A model generated the notes under the pieces. It did no database searches. It was not told where the DNA came from and saw only the letters and a program-made list of their open reading frames with translations. Below are positions 31,239 through 41,385 of a stretch of DNA of 64,000 bases, piece by piece. The DNA is from Nonomuraea purpurea (GTDB lineage: Bacteria; Actinomycetota; Actinomycetes; Streptosporangiales; Streptosporangiaceae), in the NCBI RefSeq assembly GCF_042650645.1, contig NZ_JBHSBI010000028.1, positions 1-64,000 on the forward strand, given 5' to 3'. Within the stretch, counting starts at the first letter, position 1, and each line of letters begins with the position of its first letter. The position numbers and the translations under genes are program-made.

Positions 31239-32266
31239 TCTCTATTGCATTTTTCAACAATAAAGGGGGTGTGGGGAATACGACATTGATCTATCATCTG
31301 GCCCACATGTTCCAACGGCTTGGACATCGAGTGCTTGCCGCTGATCTCGACCCCCAGGCGAACCTCACGTCGGCATTTCTAGGCGAAGACGACATGGCCA
31401 TTCTCTGGGCTGAGACAGAGAGTCCGGCATCGGGTGCTGAACAGCCTACGACGTTCGCGCCGATAGCCCGGCGTATTACCCGAGAAGCCGGCACGATGGC
31501 GGCATCCGTCCGGCCGATCATGGAAGGGCTGGGGGACGTCGAGTTCTACCAACCCACCAGTATTGTGGACGGACTATGGTTGGTGCCAGGCGACCTCGAA
31601 TTGAGCGCCTTCGAGGAAAAATTTTCGGAAGCCTGGCCGCGTTGTGTCGTGGGTGCGCCCGACGCGCAGCGTACCATCACCGCGTTCTATCGCGTCATCG
31701 ATGACGCTGCACGTCAAATCGATGCGGACATTGTCCTGATAGATGTGGCACCCAACCTGGGGGCAATCAACCGTGCTGCGCTACTGGCCGCAGACACAGT
31801 GTTGATGCCGCTTGCTGCGGATCTCTTCTCGCTCCGAGGCTTGCGCAATCTCGGCCCCGCACTCCGCGACTGGAGGACGACGTGGCAGAGCCTGGTGTTG
31901 CCCAAAACTCCTGAGGCTATCCCTGCACCGTCCGGCGAAATGCGGCCTCTGGGTTATGTAATCATGCAGCCCACTATGCGACTGGATCGGCCGGTCAAGG
32001 CGTATCAGCGGTGGCTGGAACGCATCCCAAGCGTGTATGCGGATTCTGTTCTGAACAAGGCCGCCGACAGGCAGTCTTATGAAATTGCTACCTTGCGGAA
32101 TTACCAGAGCCTCATGCCGCTCGCACACGACGCACGCAAGCCGATGTTCGACCTGAAGGCCGCTGACGGCGCATTGGGTAGCATGCAAACCTACGTGCAC
32201 AAGTGCCGTGCTGAGTTTCAGCAGTTGGCCGAGAGCGTGCTGGAACGCCTGGTTGATGTGGGATGA
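31235..32266 (+). CDS. ParA/MinD-family protein with altered Walker A
   Basis: A 343-residue member of the ParA group. The deviant Walker A region reads NNKGGVGNTTLIYHLAHMF (residues 8-26), where the family has KGGVGKTT: codon 15 is AAT (Asn) in place of the P-loop lysine (31277-31279). The first, signature lysine (K10) is kept. Later motifs (LAADLDPQANLTSAFL and IVLIDVAPNLGAINRA) are intact. Loss of the P-loop lysine should abolish ATP hydrolysis. It is translationally coupled to the amber-interrupted AlbA_2 gene, so the two-gene unit looks like a decaying or repurposed module. No parB or partition site is near, so plasmid segregation is unlikely. Confidence 0.85.
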   Translation: MISIAFFNNKGGVGNTTLIYHLAHMFQRLGHRVLAADLDPQANLTSAFLGEDDMAILWAETESPASGAEQPTTFAPIARRITREAGTMAASVRPIMEGLGDVEFYQPTSIVDGLWLVPGDLELSAFEEKFSEAWPRCVVGAPDAQRTITAFYRVIDDAARQIDADIVLIDVAPNLGAINRAALLAADTVLMPLAADLFSLRGLRNLGPALRDWRTTWQSLVLPKTPEAIPAPSGEMRPLGYVIMQPTMRLDRPVKAYQRWLERIPSVYADSVLNKAADRQSYEIATLRNYQSLMPLAHDARKPMFDLKAADGALGSMQTYVHKCRAEFQQLAESVLERLVDVG

Positions 32267-33030
32267 AGTTGCCTTTCACTGGAGAGGAGTTACGGAAAGG
32301 GCGTGGCGTGCTGACTTTCAACTGGACTATTCCCGCAATCGGGATCAATGCGGAGTGTTGAGGAAGCCAAACGGGTTGGCTGTCGCCGCCGAAGAATCGG
32401 CGGCGGCTGTGCGCGGTCTGCGGATGCAGCGGAGCGCTCGGCGCTCGCTGCCGAGCAGGTCGCCGAGATCGAAGCAGTGCGGGGCATGCAGTCGGCGGTT
32501 GCGTGGGAGGTGACGCGCGAGTCGCAGTTCGCCGCCTATCTCCGGAACGCGGGCGCCGAGAGCGTGACCGGCGTGACGGTTGATGCGGCCGTGCCCGGTT
32601 AGACGAGGCTCCGGGCGGGGTGGCGCTGGAGCCGAGCGCTTCGGCCAGGGCGATGCTCAGCTCGTCACTGGTGCACGATCCCCTGCCGGAGATCGGGATG
32701 ATCTGGGATGGCGCTCCTTCGCCGGTCCTGGTCCTGTCCCTCCATGGGGACCGTCAGCGAGAACGTCGTGTTCAGACATTCGCTTCGTTGCTGTCTGATT
32801 TGTTTGTTTTGTGGTGTTGGGTGGCCTCCCATCTGGTTCGTCGCATTCCGTAGTGTTCGGGTGACTAGTTTCGATCTTGTTCTGGTTTGGTTGATCGTCT
32901 TACGCTTTGCCCGTTTGGTAACTCGCTCCGAGCCGCGCGTGTCAGGGCCGATGTGGTCTGTGCCGGGTGGGGTGGAGCTTCGTCCGGCGCCCCGTCGGGG
33001 TGCCCTGCGTGGTTCGGAGTGTGACGGCGT
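32267..33030. other. 764-bp region before the RHS gene, no firm gene
   Basis: Frames such as 32348-32602 and 32620-32853 (plus strand) have partly protein-like sequence but no recognisable domain or ribosome binding site, and may be relics. The last 200 bases are locally T-rich and probably hold the promoter of the RHS gene. Confidence 0.4.
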
Positions 33031-36000
33031 ATGCGCCGGAGTTTGGCATGGCCTCGTGCTGCTCGCGTCCGATTCGGCCTGGTGTTTTCCTTGTTAGTGA
33101 CGGCGCTGCCGGGCCTCTTGACATTGCAGACGCAGCCGGTGGCGGCCGATGCAACGACGTCGACCGTCACGACGTCGACTGGCGGCATGCCGGCGACGCC
33201 CAAGCAGATGATGGGCAGCGCAGCGAACCTGCCTTCATCGGTGTCGGCCGATGCGACGCGCTCGACCGCCGATCCGGGGACGCCGAGGATGAAGGCGGCG
33301 CCGGTGGATGCGGTGCCGGGGGAAGTGCGTGAGGGGGTGGTCCGCACTAAACAGGCCGGTCCACTTTCCCAATTGCTGACGCCCAAAACATCTTCTGCTA
33401 CGACCTCGGTGGCGGCCTCGGATCCGCCGTGTGGCTCGTATTCGCCGTGGCAGCGCAGCGTGTACGTGGCCTACGGCACGTATGTGTCATCCGACCGGCG
33501 GGTGTGGAAGGCGATTCAGAACATCCCGGCCAACCTGAATTTCTATCCACCCGAGGAGGATTCGACCGGCTGGCAGTTGATTGGGGATTGCCCGTTGCCG
33601 CCGGCGCCGACGATCAGGTCGATGTCGCCGGCCAACGGTGCGCAGGTCATGACGACAGAGCCGACGTTGTCCGCGACCGCGACGACGTGGCCGGGCGGGT
33701 CGATCGGCTATGAGTTCGAGGTGTGTGACAGTCCGTCGATGTCGAGGGGTTGTATTACCGAGGATCCGTTGTACAACTCCTGGACGGTTCCGAAGGACAC
33801 GCTCGGGTGGGGCCGCCAGTACTGGTGGCGAGTGCTCGTCAGCGACTCTTCGACGATCGGCGGCAAGAGCCAGTACTCGCCGACGTACACGATGGTGATC
33901 GGGGTGCAGCAGCCGTCGATCAATTCGCAGTTGTCGGTGCGCGGCGTCAATGGGCAGGAGTTCAACCAGGCCTCCGGCAACTACACCACCACGTTCACCG
34001 ATGCGCAGGTGGCGACGGTGGGTCCGCCGTTGTCGGTGGTGCGCGCCTACAACAGCCTGGATCCGCGCCGCGTTGGGGCGTTCGGGGCGGGCTGGTCGAC
34101 CCGGTGGGATATGCGGATCGTGGCCGAGAGTGTGCGGGGGCGGGAGGCGGCTCTGGTCACCTACCCGGACGGCCGTCAGGTGCGGTTTGCCAAGAAGGAT
34201 GACGGTACGTTCCAGCCGCCGCCGGGCATGTATGCGACCTTGGCGAAGAACGCCGACGGCACTTGGCGGTTGATGGACAAGTCGTCCACCTCCTACCGGT
34301 TCGACGCCACCGGCCGGCTGCTGAAGGTGACCGACAGCCGGGGGCGCAGTCAGGAGTTGACCTACGGCACTGACGGCAAGCTCGCGAAGGCGACCGCGAC
34401 CGGGGGCCGTTCTCTGACATTCGTCTGGACTGGCGCGCATGTCACGAAGGTGTCCACCGATGAGGTCGACGGCAAGGCGTTGAGCTGGAGTTACACCTAC
34501 AACGGGGACGCGCTGGAGAAGGTGTGCGACCCGACGCAGGCATGCACTCTGTATCAGCTGAACAACGGGTCGTTGTATCGCAGCGCGGTGCTCGATTCCG
34601 ACCCGATGAGCTACTGGCGGCTGGGCGAAAGTACCGGGACGAGTTCCAAGGACCTGGGCTGGCTGGGCGACGACGCGGGCTACATCACCGGCTACACCCT
34701 GGGCAAACCGGGCGCGCTGGCGGGCACCGCCGATGCCGCCGTGCAGATCGCGGCCTCGTCTAATCCGAACATCCGTCTGTCTTCCGATGCCATGTCGCGG
34801 ATCGGTGCGTGGGGGTCGGTGGAGACCTGGTTCAAGACCACCGCCACCGGCACGCTGGTATCGACCAGCTACGAATACCCGAGCAAGATCGAACCGCTGC
34901 TGGCGGTGACCAGCACGGGCAAACTGTCGGCGACCTTCCAGACCAATTCCACCCCGATCGTGACGGCCTCCTCCGTCAACGACGGGCAGTGGCACCATGT
35001 GGTGTTCACCGTCGGCGGCACCGTGCAGACGCTGTATGTCGACGGCCAGCAGGCCGGGACGGTGACCGAGCCGCTGGCCGACATCTCTGCTGGCAAGGGG
35101 CTGGGCCTCGGTGGCGGCCTCGCCGCGACCGTGGATGAGGCCGCGGTCTATGATCGGCCGCTGTCGGCGGTGGAGGTGGCCGGGCATTACGCGGCCAGGG
35201 TGGCGGCGGCGCACGAGCTGACGAAGATCACCTTGCCGTCGGGGCGGGTCTGGGCCGTCAACACCTACGACGTCTCCACCGAGCGAATCAAAACGCATAC
35301 CGACCAGCACGGCGGTACTTGGCAACTGGCCGAGCCGACGCTGGACCGCAGCGCGGGCACCTCCACGGTGGTGGTGACCGACCCGAAGAACAAGACGCTG
35401 AAGGCCGTCCACGACATGTGGCGCGGCTACCGGCTGAGCTCCAAGACCGACCAACTCGGCAAGATCACCCGCTACGACTATGACACCAACGGCTTCCTGT
35501 CGAAGGCGGTCGACGCCAACGACAACGCCACCACGTTCTACAACGACAAGCGTGGCAACACCTTCTCCACTCAGACCTGCCGGACCTCCAGCAGTTGCCA
35601 GGTCTCCTATACCGAGTTCTATTTCAACAAGGATGACCAGTTCGACGCGCGTAACGACCGGGTGCTGAAGACCCGCGATGCCCGCTCGGCCAATAGCGGC
35701 GACAACACCTACGCGACCGCCTTTGAGTACAACTCCTATGGTGAGCAGACTAAGGTGACCGCCCCGGTCACCACCGGCTTCCCTAACGGTCGCGCAATTA
35801 GCATTGCGTATACCGATGGTAGCGAGGCGGCCATAGGTGGTGGCCTCACTCCAGCGGGTCTGACCGCTTCCTTAACCGATGCCCGGGGCAACACCTGGAT
35901 CTATCGCTACACCACGGCGGGTGACCTGGCGGAACAGGCCAATCCAGCGGGCCTGCTGACCAAACTGAGCTACGACGTGCTCGGTCGCGTACGCGAGAAG

Positions 36001-39000
36001 TCCGAGGTCTCGCAGGCGCACCCGGACGGGTTGAAGACCGCCTTCACCTATGATGCGCTGGGGCGGCTGTTGACGCAGACCGAGCCTGGGGTCAAGAACG
36101 AGGTCTCCGGGGTTACGCACACCAAGCGCACCACGAACGCCTACGATCCGGACGGCAACAGGCTGAGCGAGACGATCGCCGACCTGACCGGTGGCGACGC
36201 AGAACGTTCGACCGTCTACACCCACGACGGCTTGGGCCGGGTGGAGACGGTCACCGACCCGGGCGGTGGCGTGGTGCGGCAGACGTGGAACAGCCTCGGC
36301 CTGCTGGCCACGCTGACCGACGCCAGAGGCGCCGTGGTCGACTACGCCTACACCGAGCGTGGCCAGTTGGCCTCGCGCACGTTGAAGGGGTGGACCGGCA
36401 GTCCGGTCAACCCGGAGCCGACCAAGGATGTCGTGCTGGAGTCGTTCACCTACGACGCCGGCGGGCGCCTGGAATCACAGGTCGATGCGATGCTCCGCAA
36501 GACCACGTACAAGTATTTCAAGGACGGCCTGCTGGACGAGAAGATCGCCAGCGCTGCCAAGCTGAACGAGCCCACGAATCCTCCACAGAACGTGGTGCTG
36601 GAGGATCACACCTACGACGCGGCGGGCAACGAGATCAAGCTGGTCACCGGTGGAGACAAGGCCATCACTACCGAATCCGTCTACGACGCCGCCGGTCTGC
36701 TGACTTCGCAAACCTTCGACCCCGGTGTGTTGGCTCGCAAGACGGCGTTCGTCTATGACGCCAACGGCAACGTACTCAAGACCACCCGCACCGGTGCAGG
36801 CTCCACCCGGGCCGAGATCATCGAGTATGCCTACAACAAGGTCAACCAGGTCACCAAGACCACCGTGGAGAACGGCGATCAGGACCTGGTCTCCACCACC
36901 AGCTACGACGATCGCGGCCTAGCCATCACCAGCACCGATCCGCGCGGCAACGTCACTGGTGCGAACGCGGCCGACTTCACTTCCACCATGCGCTACGACG
37001 CCCTCGGCCGACTGATCGAGGCGAGCGCCCCGCAGGTGAAGGTCGACAAGGCAGCCACGTCCACTGACGCGCACCCCACCGCCCGCTACGGCTACGACAC
37101 GCTCGGCACCAAGACGCACGAGACCGACGCCGAAGGCCGCACCCTCACCTCGACCTTCGACAGGGCCGGCCGCCTGACCAGCCAGAGCGCGCCCAGCTAC
37201 ACCCCGCCCGGCGGGACCGCCGTCACCCCTGCCACATCACACACCTACGACGCGGCCGGGCAGTTGATCTCCACCACCGACCCGCGCGGCTACACCACCC
37301 GGTTCGAGTATGACAAGCTCGGCCGCCAGGTCCGCGTCACCGACCCCGCCCCAGACGGGGAGACCGCCGGGACGTGGGTGAGCGAGTACTACATGTCAGG
37401 GGAGATGCGCGCGACCGTCGATCCCACCGGCGCGCGCAGCGAGGCCACCTACGACGACCTGGGCCGGCAGATCACCGCGACGCAGATCGAGCGCAAACCG
37501 TCCACCGCGTCCTACACCACCACGATGGAGTACGACCAAGCCGGCCGGCTGGCCAAACAGACCGCTCCGGGCAACAAGGTGACCAGCTATACGCCCAACG
37601 CAGCCGGTGAGATCAAAACCATCACAGACCCACTGAGCAACAAGACCTCCATGGAGTACGACCTGGCCGGGCGCCTGGTCAAGACGACCGACCCGAACCT
37701 CAACGCCAGCGTCGCCGAATACGACCTGGCCGGCCGCAAGACCACAGTCAAGGACCTGAACTCCAGCGGCGGGGTGCTGCGCACCTACAACTACGGCTAC
37801 GACCTGGCGGGCAACCCCACCAGCGCCACCTCCCCCGAGGGCCATGTCACCAAGCAGACCGTTGACGCGCTGAATCGGGTCACCTCGCTCATCGAACCGG
37901 TCTCCGGCAGCGAGTCGATCACCACGAGCTTCGGTTACGACGCCGCCGGCGCCCGCACCCGGCTCACCGACGGCCGCGGCAATGCCACCTGGACCAGCTA
38001 CAACAGCCTCGGACTGGCCGAAACGGTGACCGAACCGGCCACCACCGCACACCCGGACCCGGCCGACCGCACCTGGACCTACGTCTACGACAAGGCCGGC
38101 AACCCGACCGCCATCATCCAGCCCGGCGGTGTCCGCATCGACCGCACCTTCGACCACCTCGGCCGTCTCACCAAGGAGACCGGCGCGGGCGGCGGCGCGG
38201 CAAGTGCCGAACGCACCCTCGGCTACGACCTGGCCGGACGCCAAACCGTCATCGGCGACCTGACCGTCGACTACAATGACCGCAGCCTGCCGCTCAGCAT
38301 CAAACGCGGCACCGTCCAGCAGACCGGCTACAGCTACGACGCGCTCGGCAACCCCCTCCAGCGCGTCGATGCCGCTGGGACCGCCACCTTCACCTGGGAC
38401 GGCAACAACCGCCCGGACACGGCGACCGACCCGATCACCGGCCGGGGGATCACCTACGGCTACGACCCGGCCGGCAATCTCGTCTCACTGATCGCCGCCA
38501 CGGGCACAACCACCACCGACACCCAGAGTTTCACCTATGACGACATGGACCGGCTGAAAACCCAGACCCTGACCCAGGGCACCGTCAGCGGCCAGCAACT
38601 CGCCAAAATCACCTACGGCTGGGACAAGGACGACAACCTCACCACCAAAACCACCGCGGGCACCGCCGGAGCAGGCACCAACACCTACGGCTACGATCAC
38701 GCCGGCCGGCTCACCTCCTGGACCGCCCCGGGCGGCGCGGTGACCGCGTATGAGTGGGACGCCTCCGGCAACCGCACCAAGGTCGGTGACAAGGCTTTCA
38801 CCTACGACGAGCGCAACCGCCTGACGTCGGGGGACGGCACTGAGTACGCCTACACCTCGCGCGGCACCCTGGCCACCAGCACCAAGGCCGGCGCCACCAC
38901 CGCCTACACCTTCGACGCCTTCGACCGGCTCATCGCCGACGGCGACAGCCTCTACAGCTACGACGCCCTCAACCGAATGACCAACCGTATCCGCGGCACC

Positions 39001-40263
39001 GCCAAACAGACCTTCGCCTACTCAGGGCTCGGCAACGACCTGGCCGCCATCACCGACAGCAGCGGCGCTGTCCAGGCCAAGTATGCCCGCGACCCTGGTG
39101 GCTCACTGCTCGGGCTCAAGGAGGGTACTGGTGCGGCCGTGGCGACATTGACGGATCTGCATGGTGACCTGGTCGCCACCTACACCGCCACTCTGCAGAC
39201 ATCCACGGCCTACGATCCCTTCGGCACGGTCATCGCGCAGACCGGCCCAAAGACGCAGCTTGGCTACCAGGGCGAATACACTGACCCAGACACCGACAAG
39301 ATCAACATGCACGCCCGCTGGTACCAGCCCGGCACCGGCACCTTCACCAGCCGCGACACCGCCACTCTCGAACCCAGCCCTTCCATCCAGGCCAACCGCT
39401 ACACCTACGCCAACGCCGCACCGCTCACTGGCACCGACCCTACTGGTTTCGCCACCGTCATCAACGACGGCGCGACGGGAGGCGCATGGGCTTCGCCCTA
39501 TATACCAGGGGCGGACTATCAAACAGTCGTGCAAACCTATGCTAAGTACGGCCTCATAATAGATGAGGATGCAGGAAGCGGGCTATGCACCGGAACCCGT
39601 TGTACTTCCCGAACCGAAGAAAGCGGGCCAACAGCCTGTGATATCCGGGAATGTGTTGGAGCCGTCATTGGCGGGTTCGTTGTAGTCATGGATCTGCTGG
39701 ATATCAAGAGGCAGAACGTCTTGCCCAATGGTACGAGTCTACCGGAAGGCTTCTTGGGGCTCGACAACGACAAGAGGGAATATCTTCTGAATCGCATCTA
39801 CGACGGGATGATCGTCAGTGACAATGACGTCGAACGTATGATGCAAACCCTTCGGAATCCCAATGTGTTCGTCGTCGGAGATGAACTCGTCATGGCGACA
39901 TCAGCCGGTGGGCCTGGTGGTGGTAGAAGAAGAGAGGGGGAGAATGGGCCTGCCAGGAACAGCTCGGTCTGGTACCAAACCAAGGCAGAGGCCGAAGCGG
40001 CAGCAAGAGCTCAGCATGGAAAGCGTGAAGGTAACCGGCGTATGGTGTTCCGACCGCAAGGGAACTGCGTGGGCCATTGTCATGTCGACTACTATGTGGG
40101 GAAGAGGAAGGTGTTCACCATGCACTACCGGTGGTGGAGTACTGGAGGAACGACAGGAAGAGCGCCGACCGCCTCCGTAGACGGCAATAGAGCGGGTACT
40201 CGGGGCGGTGGTCGAGGCGTAGGCATCGTCGGAGGTGGACGCTCCAGAGTGAGTCCAAGATAG
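33031..40263 (+). CDS. RHS/YD-repeat polymorphic toxin, exported
   Basis: A 2410-residue protein. Residues 1-40 are a long Sec signal. Next come a carbohydrate-binding-like segment (about 130-190, WQRSVYVAYGTYV), Fn3-like and DUF6531-type parts (about 200-440), a LamG/concanavalin-like domain (about 515-730), and some 1300 residues of YD repeats (GYDLAGR, YDALGR and so on). The RHS core (LGYQGEYTDPDTDKINMHAR to TDPTGF) ends near 2140. The last 270 residues differ in style and form the likely toxin: two Cys pairs, NSSVWYQTKAEAEAAARAQH and GNCVGHCHVDYYVGKRKVF, followed by MHYRW, then a Gly/Arg tail. The His/Asp-rich block suggests a nuclease fold, but I cannot name it. The gene downstream is the immunity candidate. 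Confidence 0.92.
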   Translation: MRRSLAWPRAARVRFGLVFSLLVTALPGLLTLQTQPVAADATTSTVTTSTGGMPATPKQMMGSAANLPSSVSADATRSTADPGTPRMKAAPVDAVPGEVREGVVRTKQAGPLSQLLTPKTSSATTSVAASDPPCGSYSPWQRSVYVAYGTYVSSDRRVWKAIQNIPANLNFYPPEEDSTGWQLIGDCPLPPAPTIRSMSPANGAQVMTTEPTLSATATTWPGGSIGYEFEVCDSPSMSRGCITEDPLYNSWTVPKDTLGWGRQYWWRVLVSDSSTIGGKSQYSPTYTMVIGVQQPSINSQLSVRGVNGQEFNQASGNYTTTFTDAQVATVGPPLSVVRAYNSLDPRRVGAFGAGWSTRWDMRIVAESVRGREAALVTYPDGRQVRFAKKDDGTFQPPPGMYATLAKNADGTWRLMDKSSTSYRFDATGRLLKVTDSRGRSQELTYGTDGKLAKATATGGRSLTFVWTGAHVTKVSTDEVDGKALSWSYTYNGDALEKVCDPTQACTLYQLNNGSLYRSAVLDSDPMSYWRLGESTGTSSKDLGWLGDDAGYITGYTLGKPGALAGTADAAVQIAASSNPNIRLSSDAMSRIGAWGSVETWFKTTATGTLVSTSYEYPSKIEPLLAVTSTGKLSATFQTNSTPIVTASSVNDGQWHHVVFTVGGTVQTLYVDGQQAGTVTEPLADISAGKGLGLGGGLAATVDEAAVYDRPLSAVEVAGHYAARVAAAHELTKITLPSGRVWAVNTYDVSTERIKTHTDQHGGTWQLAEPTLDRSAGTSTVVVTDPKNKTLKAVHDMWRGYRLSSKTDQLGKITRYDYDTNGFLSKAVDANDNATTFYNDKRGNTFSTQTCRTSSSCQVSYTEFYFNKDDQFDARNDRVLKTRDARSANSGDNTYATAFEYNSYGEQTKVTAPVTTGFPNGRAISIAYTDGSEAAIGGGLTPAGLTASLTDARGNTWIYRYTTAGDLAEQANPAGLLTKLSYDVLGRVREKSEVSQAHPDGLKTAFTYDALGRLLTQTEPGVKNEVSGVTHTKRTTNAYDPDGNRLSETIADLTGGDAERSTVYTHDGLGRVETVTDPGGGVVRQTWNSLGLLATLTDARGAVVDYAYTERGQLASRTLKGWTGSPVNPEPTKDVVLESFTYDAGGRLESQVDAMLRKTTYKYFKDGLLDEKIASAAKLNEPTNPPQNVVLEDHTYDAAGNEIKLVTGGDKAITTESVYDAAGLLTSQTFDPGVLARKTAFVYDANGNVLKTTRTGAGSTRAEIIEYAYNKVNQVTKTTVENGDQDLVSTTSYDDRGLAITSTDPRGNVTGANAADFTSTMRYDALGRLIEASAPQVKVDKAATSTDAHPTARYGYDTLGTKTHETDAEGRTLTSTFDRAGRLTSQSAPSYTPPGGTAVTPATSHTYDAAGQLISTTDPRGYTTRFEYDKLGRQVRVTDPAPDGETAGTWVSEYYMSGEMRATVDPTGARSEATYDDLGRQITATQIERKPSTASYTTTMEYDQAGRLAKQTAPGNKVTSYTPNAAGEIKTITDPLSNKTSMEYDLAGRLVKTTDPNLNASVAEYDLAGRKTTVKDLNSSGGVLRTYNYGYDLAGNPTSATSPEGHVTKQTVDALNRVTSLIEPVSGSESITTSFGYDAAGARTRLTDGRGNATWTSYNSLGLAETVTEPATTAHPDPADRTWTYVYDKAGNPTAIIQPGGVRIDRTFDHLGRLTKETGAGGGAASAERTLGYDLAGRQTVIGDLTVDYNDRSLPLSIKRGTVQQTGYSYDALGNPLQRVDAAGTATFTWDGNNRPDTATDPITGRGITYGYDPAGNLVSLIAATGTTTTDTQSFTYDDMDRLKTQTLTQGTVSGQQLAKITYGWDKDDNLTTKTTAGTAGAGTNTYGYDHAGRLTSWTAPGGAVTAYEWDASGNRTKVGDKAFTYDERNRLTSGDGTEYAYTSRGTLATSTKAGATTAYTFDAFDRLIADGDSLYSYDALNRMTNRIRGTAKQTFAYSGLGNDLAAITDSSGAVQAKYARDPGGSLLGLKEGTGAAVATLTDLHGDLVATYTATLQTSTAYDPFGTVIAQTGPKTQLGYQGEYTDPDTDKINMHARWYQPGTGTFTSRDTATLEPSPSIQANRYTYANAAPLTGTDPTGFATVINDGATGGAWASPYIPGADYQTVVQTYAKYGLIIDEDAGSGLCTGTRCTSRTEESGPTACDIRECVGAVIGGFVVVMDLLDIKRQNVLPNGTSLPEGFLGLDNDKREYLLNRIYDGMIVSDNDVERMMQTLRNPNVFVVGDELVMATSAGGPGGGRRREGENGPARNSSVWYQTKAEAEAAARAQHGKREGNRRMVFRPQGNCVGHCHVDYYVGKRKVFTMHYRWWSTGGTTGRAPTASVDGNRAGTRGGGRGVGIVGGGRSRVSPR

Positions 40264-40358
40264 GAGGTTGCGGATAGGAGGGGTGGATTTGAAGTATTCG
40301 TCCGCTCTCCTGTAGGGCGTTTGAAATACAGATGTAATAGGCGCGATGGAATGAGTAA

Positions 40359-41015
40359 ATGGTAAATCATGATCGAGGGCAAGGTCGCGAGAGCGAAAGC
40401 GCGAACGATTTTCGGAATGCGACCCAGGGGCTTATCTCAAGCCTTCAGAGTGGTCTACATGTGATTGAGGAAGGCGTAAACTCCCCGAATTTTTCACAGG
40501 CTGCTTGCGAAGAGGGCCTCATCGAAGCGTTTCGCGCATACAGTGAAGCGTATGAGCGACTAACGGGCAATAATCTGTTGCAGGCATCTAATATGTCTTC
40601 GTCGAACAATTCTGCGACTTCGAAAAGTGGCGGCTCTGGCGGTAATTTCATTTCCATTCTGTCGCGCATTGATTATTTCGTCGAAGACTTTGAGGGGCTA
40701 GTATCGGAAGGCCGCGAATCTTATCGCCGAATGAATTCGGCTACAACGCCAGGCGAGGCAAGGTCCGAAGTCTCTGATGCGGCGGACGCCATATATGAAA
40801 TCCTGCATGAGAACGGCGATCAGGTCCCCTTTCCATTTCCCGCTGGAATCCCAATTTCCGGAATCATTTACTTTCTAAAAATAGATGAGCCAATGCTGAG
40901 GGATCCTCATGATTGGCCGTCGAGGCCGTTTGGAGTCGCGGAAGGAGAAGAGGATGACCTTCTGTTTGCTCATCGCGACGTGTTCATGCCATCAGGGAAC
41001 CCTGGCGAGCAATAA
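40359..41015 (+). CDS. Candidate immunity protein for the RHS toxin
   Basis: A 218-residue soluble, acidic, helical protein with no named domain. It has a Ser/Asn/Gly-rich linker in the middle (NMSSSNNSATSKSGGSGGNF) and a hydrophobic short stretch IPISGIIYFLKIDEP near the end. Its base composition is clearly less GC-rich than the surroundings, as is usual for exchanged toxin-immunity tails. Position, spacing (95 bases past the RHS stop) and composition make it the immunity gene; sequence alone does not prove it. The start is uncertain because the ribosome binding site is weak. Confidence 0.62.
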   Translation: MVNHDRGQGRESESANDFRNATQGLISSLQSGLHVIEEGVNSPNFSQAACEEGLIEAFRAYSEAYERLTGNNLLQASNMSSSNNSATSKSGGSGGNFISILSRIDYFVEDFEGLVSEGRESYRRMNSATTPGEARSEVSDAADAIYEILHENGDQVPFPFPAGIPISGIIYFLKIDEPMLRDPHDWPSRPFGVAEGEEDDLLFAHRDVFMPSGNPGEQ

Positions 41016-41145
41016 TCTTCTTTAGCCTCAATCCAGATCCTCCGCAAGCTACGCTGTAGTCCTTCCAAGGTCGGCCACTTGTGCAAGGTCATCGCCGTCC
41101 TTCAGAACCATCGCGTCGCGCAGGCCGCATGAGGATGAAATCGGT

Positions 41146-41385
41146 TCATGGATACGTGATAGGTCGATGCGATCTTGTGATCGGGTACCGGCGCAACGAG
41201 AGCAATTGCTCGTCAGCGCCGTCATGACGACCTGTCCAAACGTATCGGATGGACGATCGTCGGGCACGCCGGAGACCGCTCGCCTGCAGCCAATCAGCGG
41301 TTCGCCGATCGTTGCGGACTTCGCCCGCGAGAACGATGATCGGTCTCTGTCTCGCTTTGGCGCGGGTTCCGTTCAGACGGCTCAT
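41146..41385 (-). CDS. Short partner of the AAA_21 ATPase, possibly truncated
   Basis: A 79-residue protein whose ATG overlaps the stop of the AAA_21 gene (ATGAG), so it is translationally coupled. The start, RPIIVLAGEVRNDRRTADWL, resembles the beginning of the TOPRIM-like or RloB/DUF4276 partners that often follow such ATPases (a nucleotide-fold strand ending in GE-x-x-x-DRR). The remainder is Arg-rich and unlike that family, and the protein is far shorter than expected. It may be a 3'-truncated or frameshifted gene. Confidence 0.5.
   Translation of the reverse strand: MSRLNGTRAKARQRPIIVLAGEVRNDRRTADWLQASGLRRARRSSIRYVWTGRHDGADEQLLSLRRYPITRSHRPITYP

Noticed and set aside
31235..32266. The ParA-like gene as a plasmid or chromosome partition protein
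   Set aside because: No parB or parS-like repeats are nearby, the gene is coupled to an AlbA_2 gene, and the P-loop lysine is missing.
33487..35454. A minus-strand open frame of 655 codons within the RHS gene
   Set aside because: It is the complement of the RHS coding sequence; codon bias supports the plus strand.
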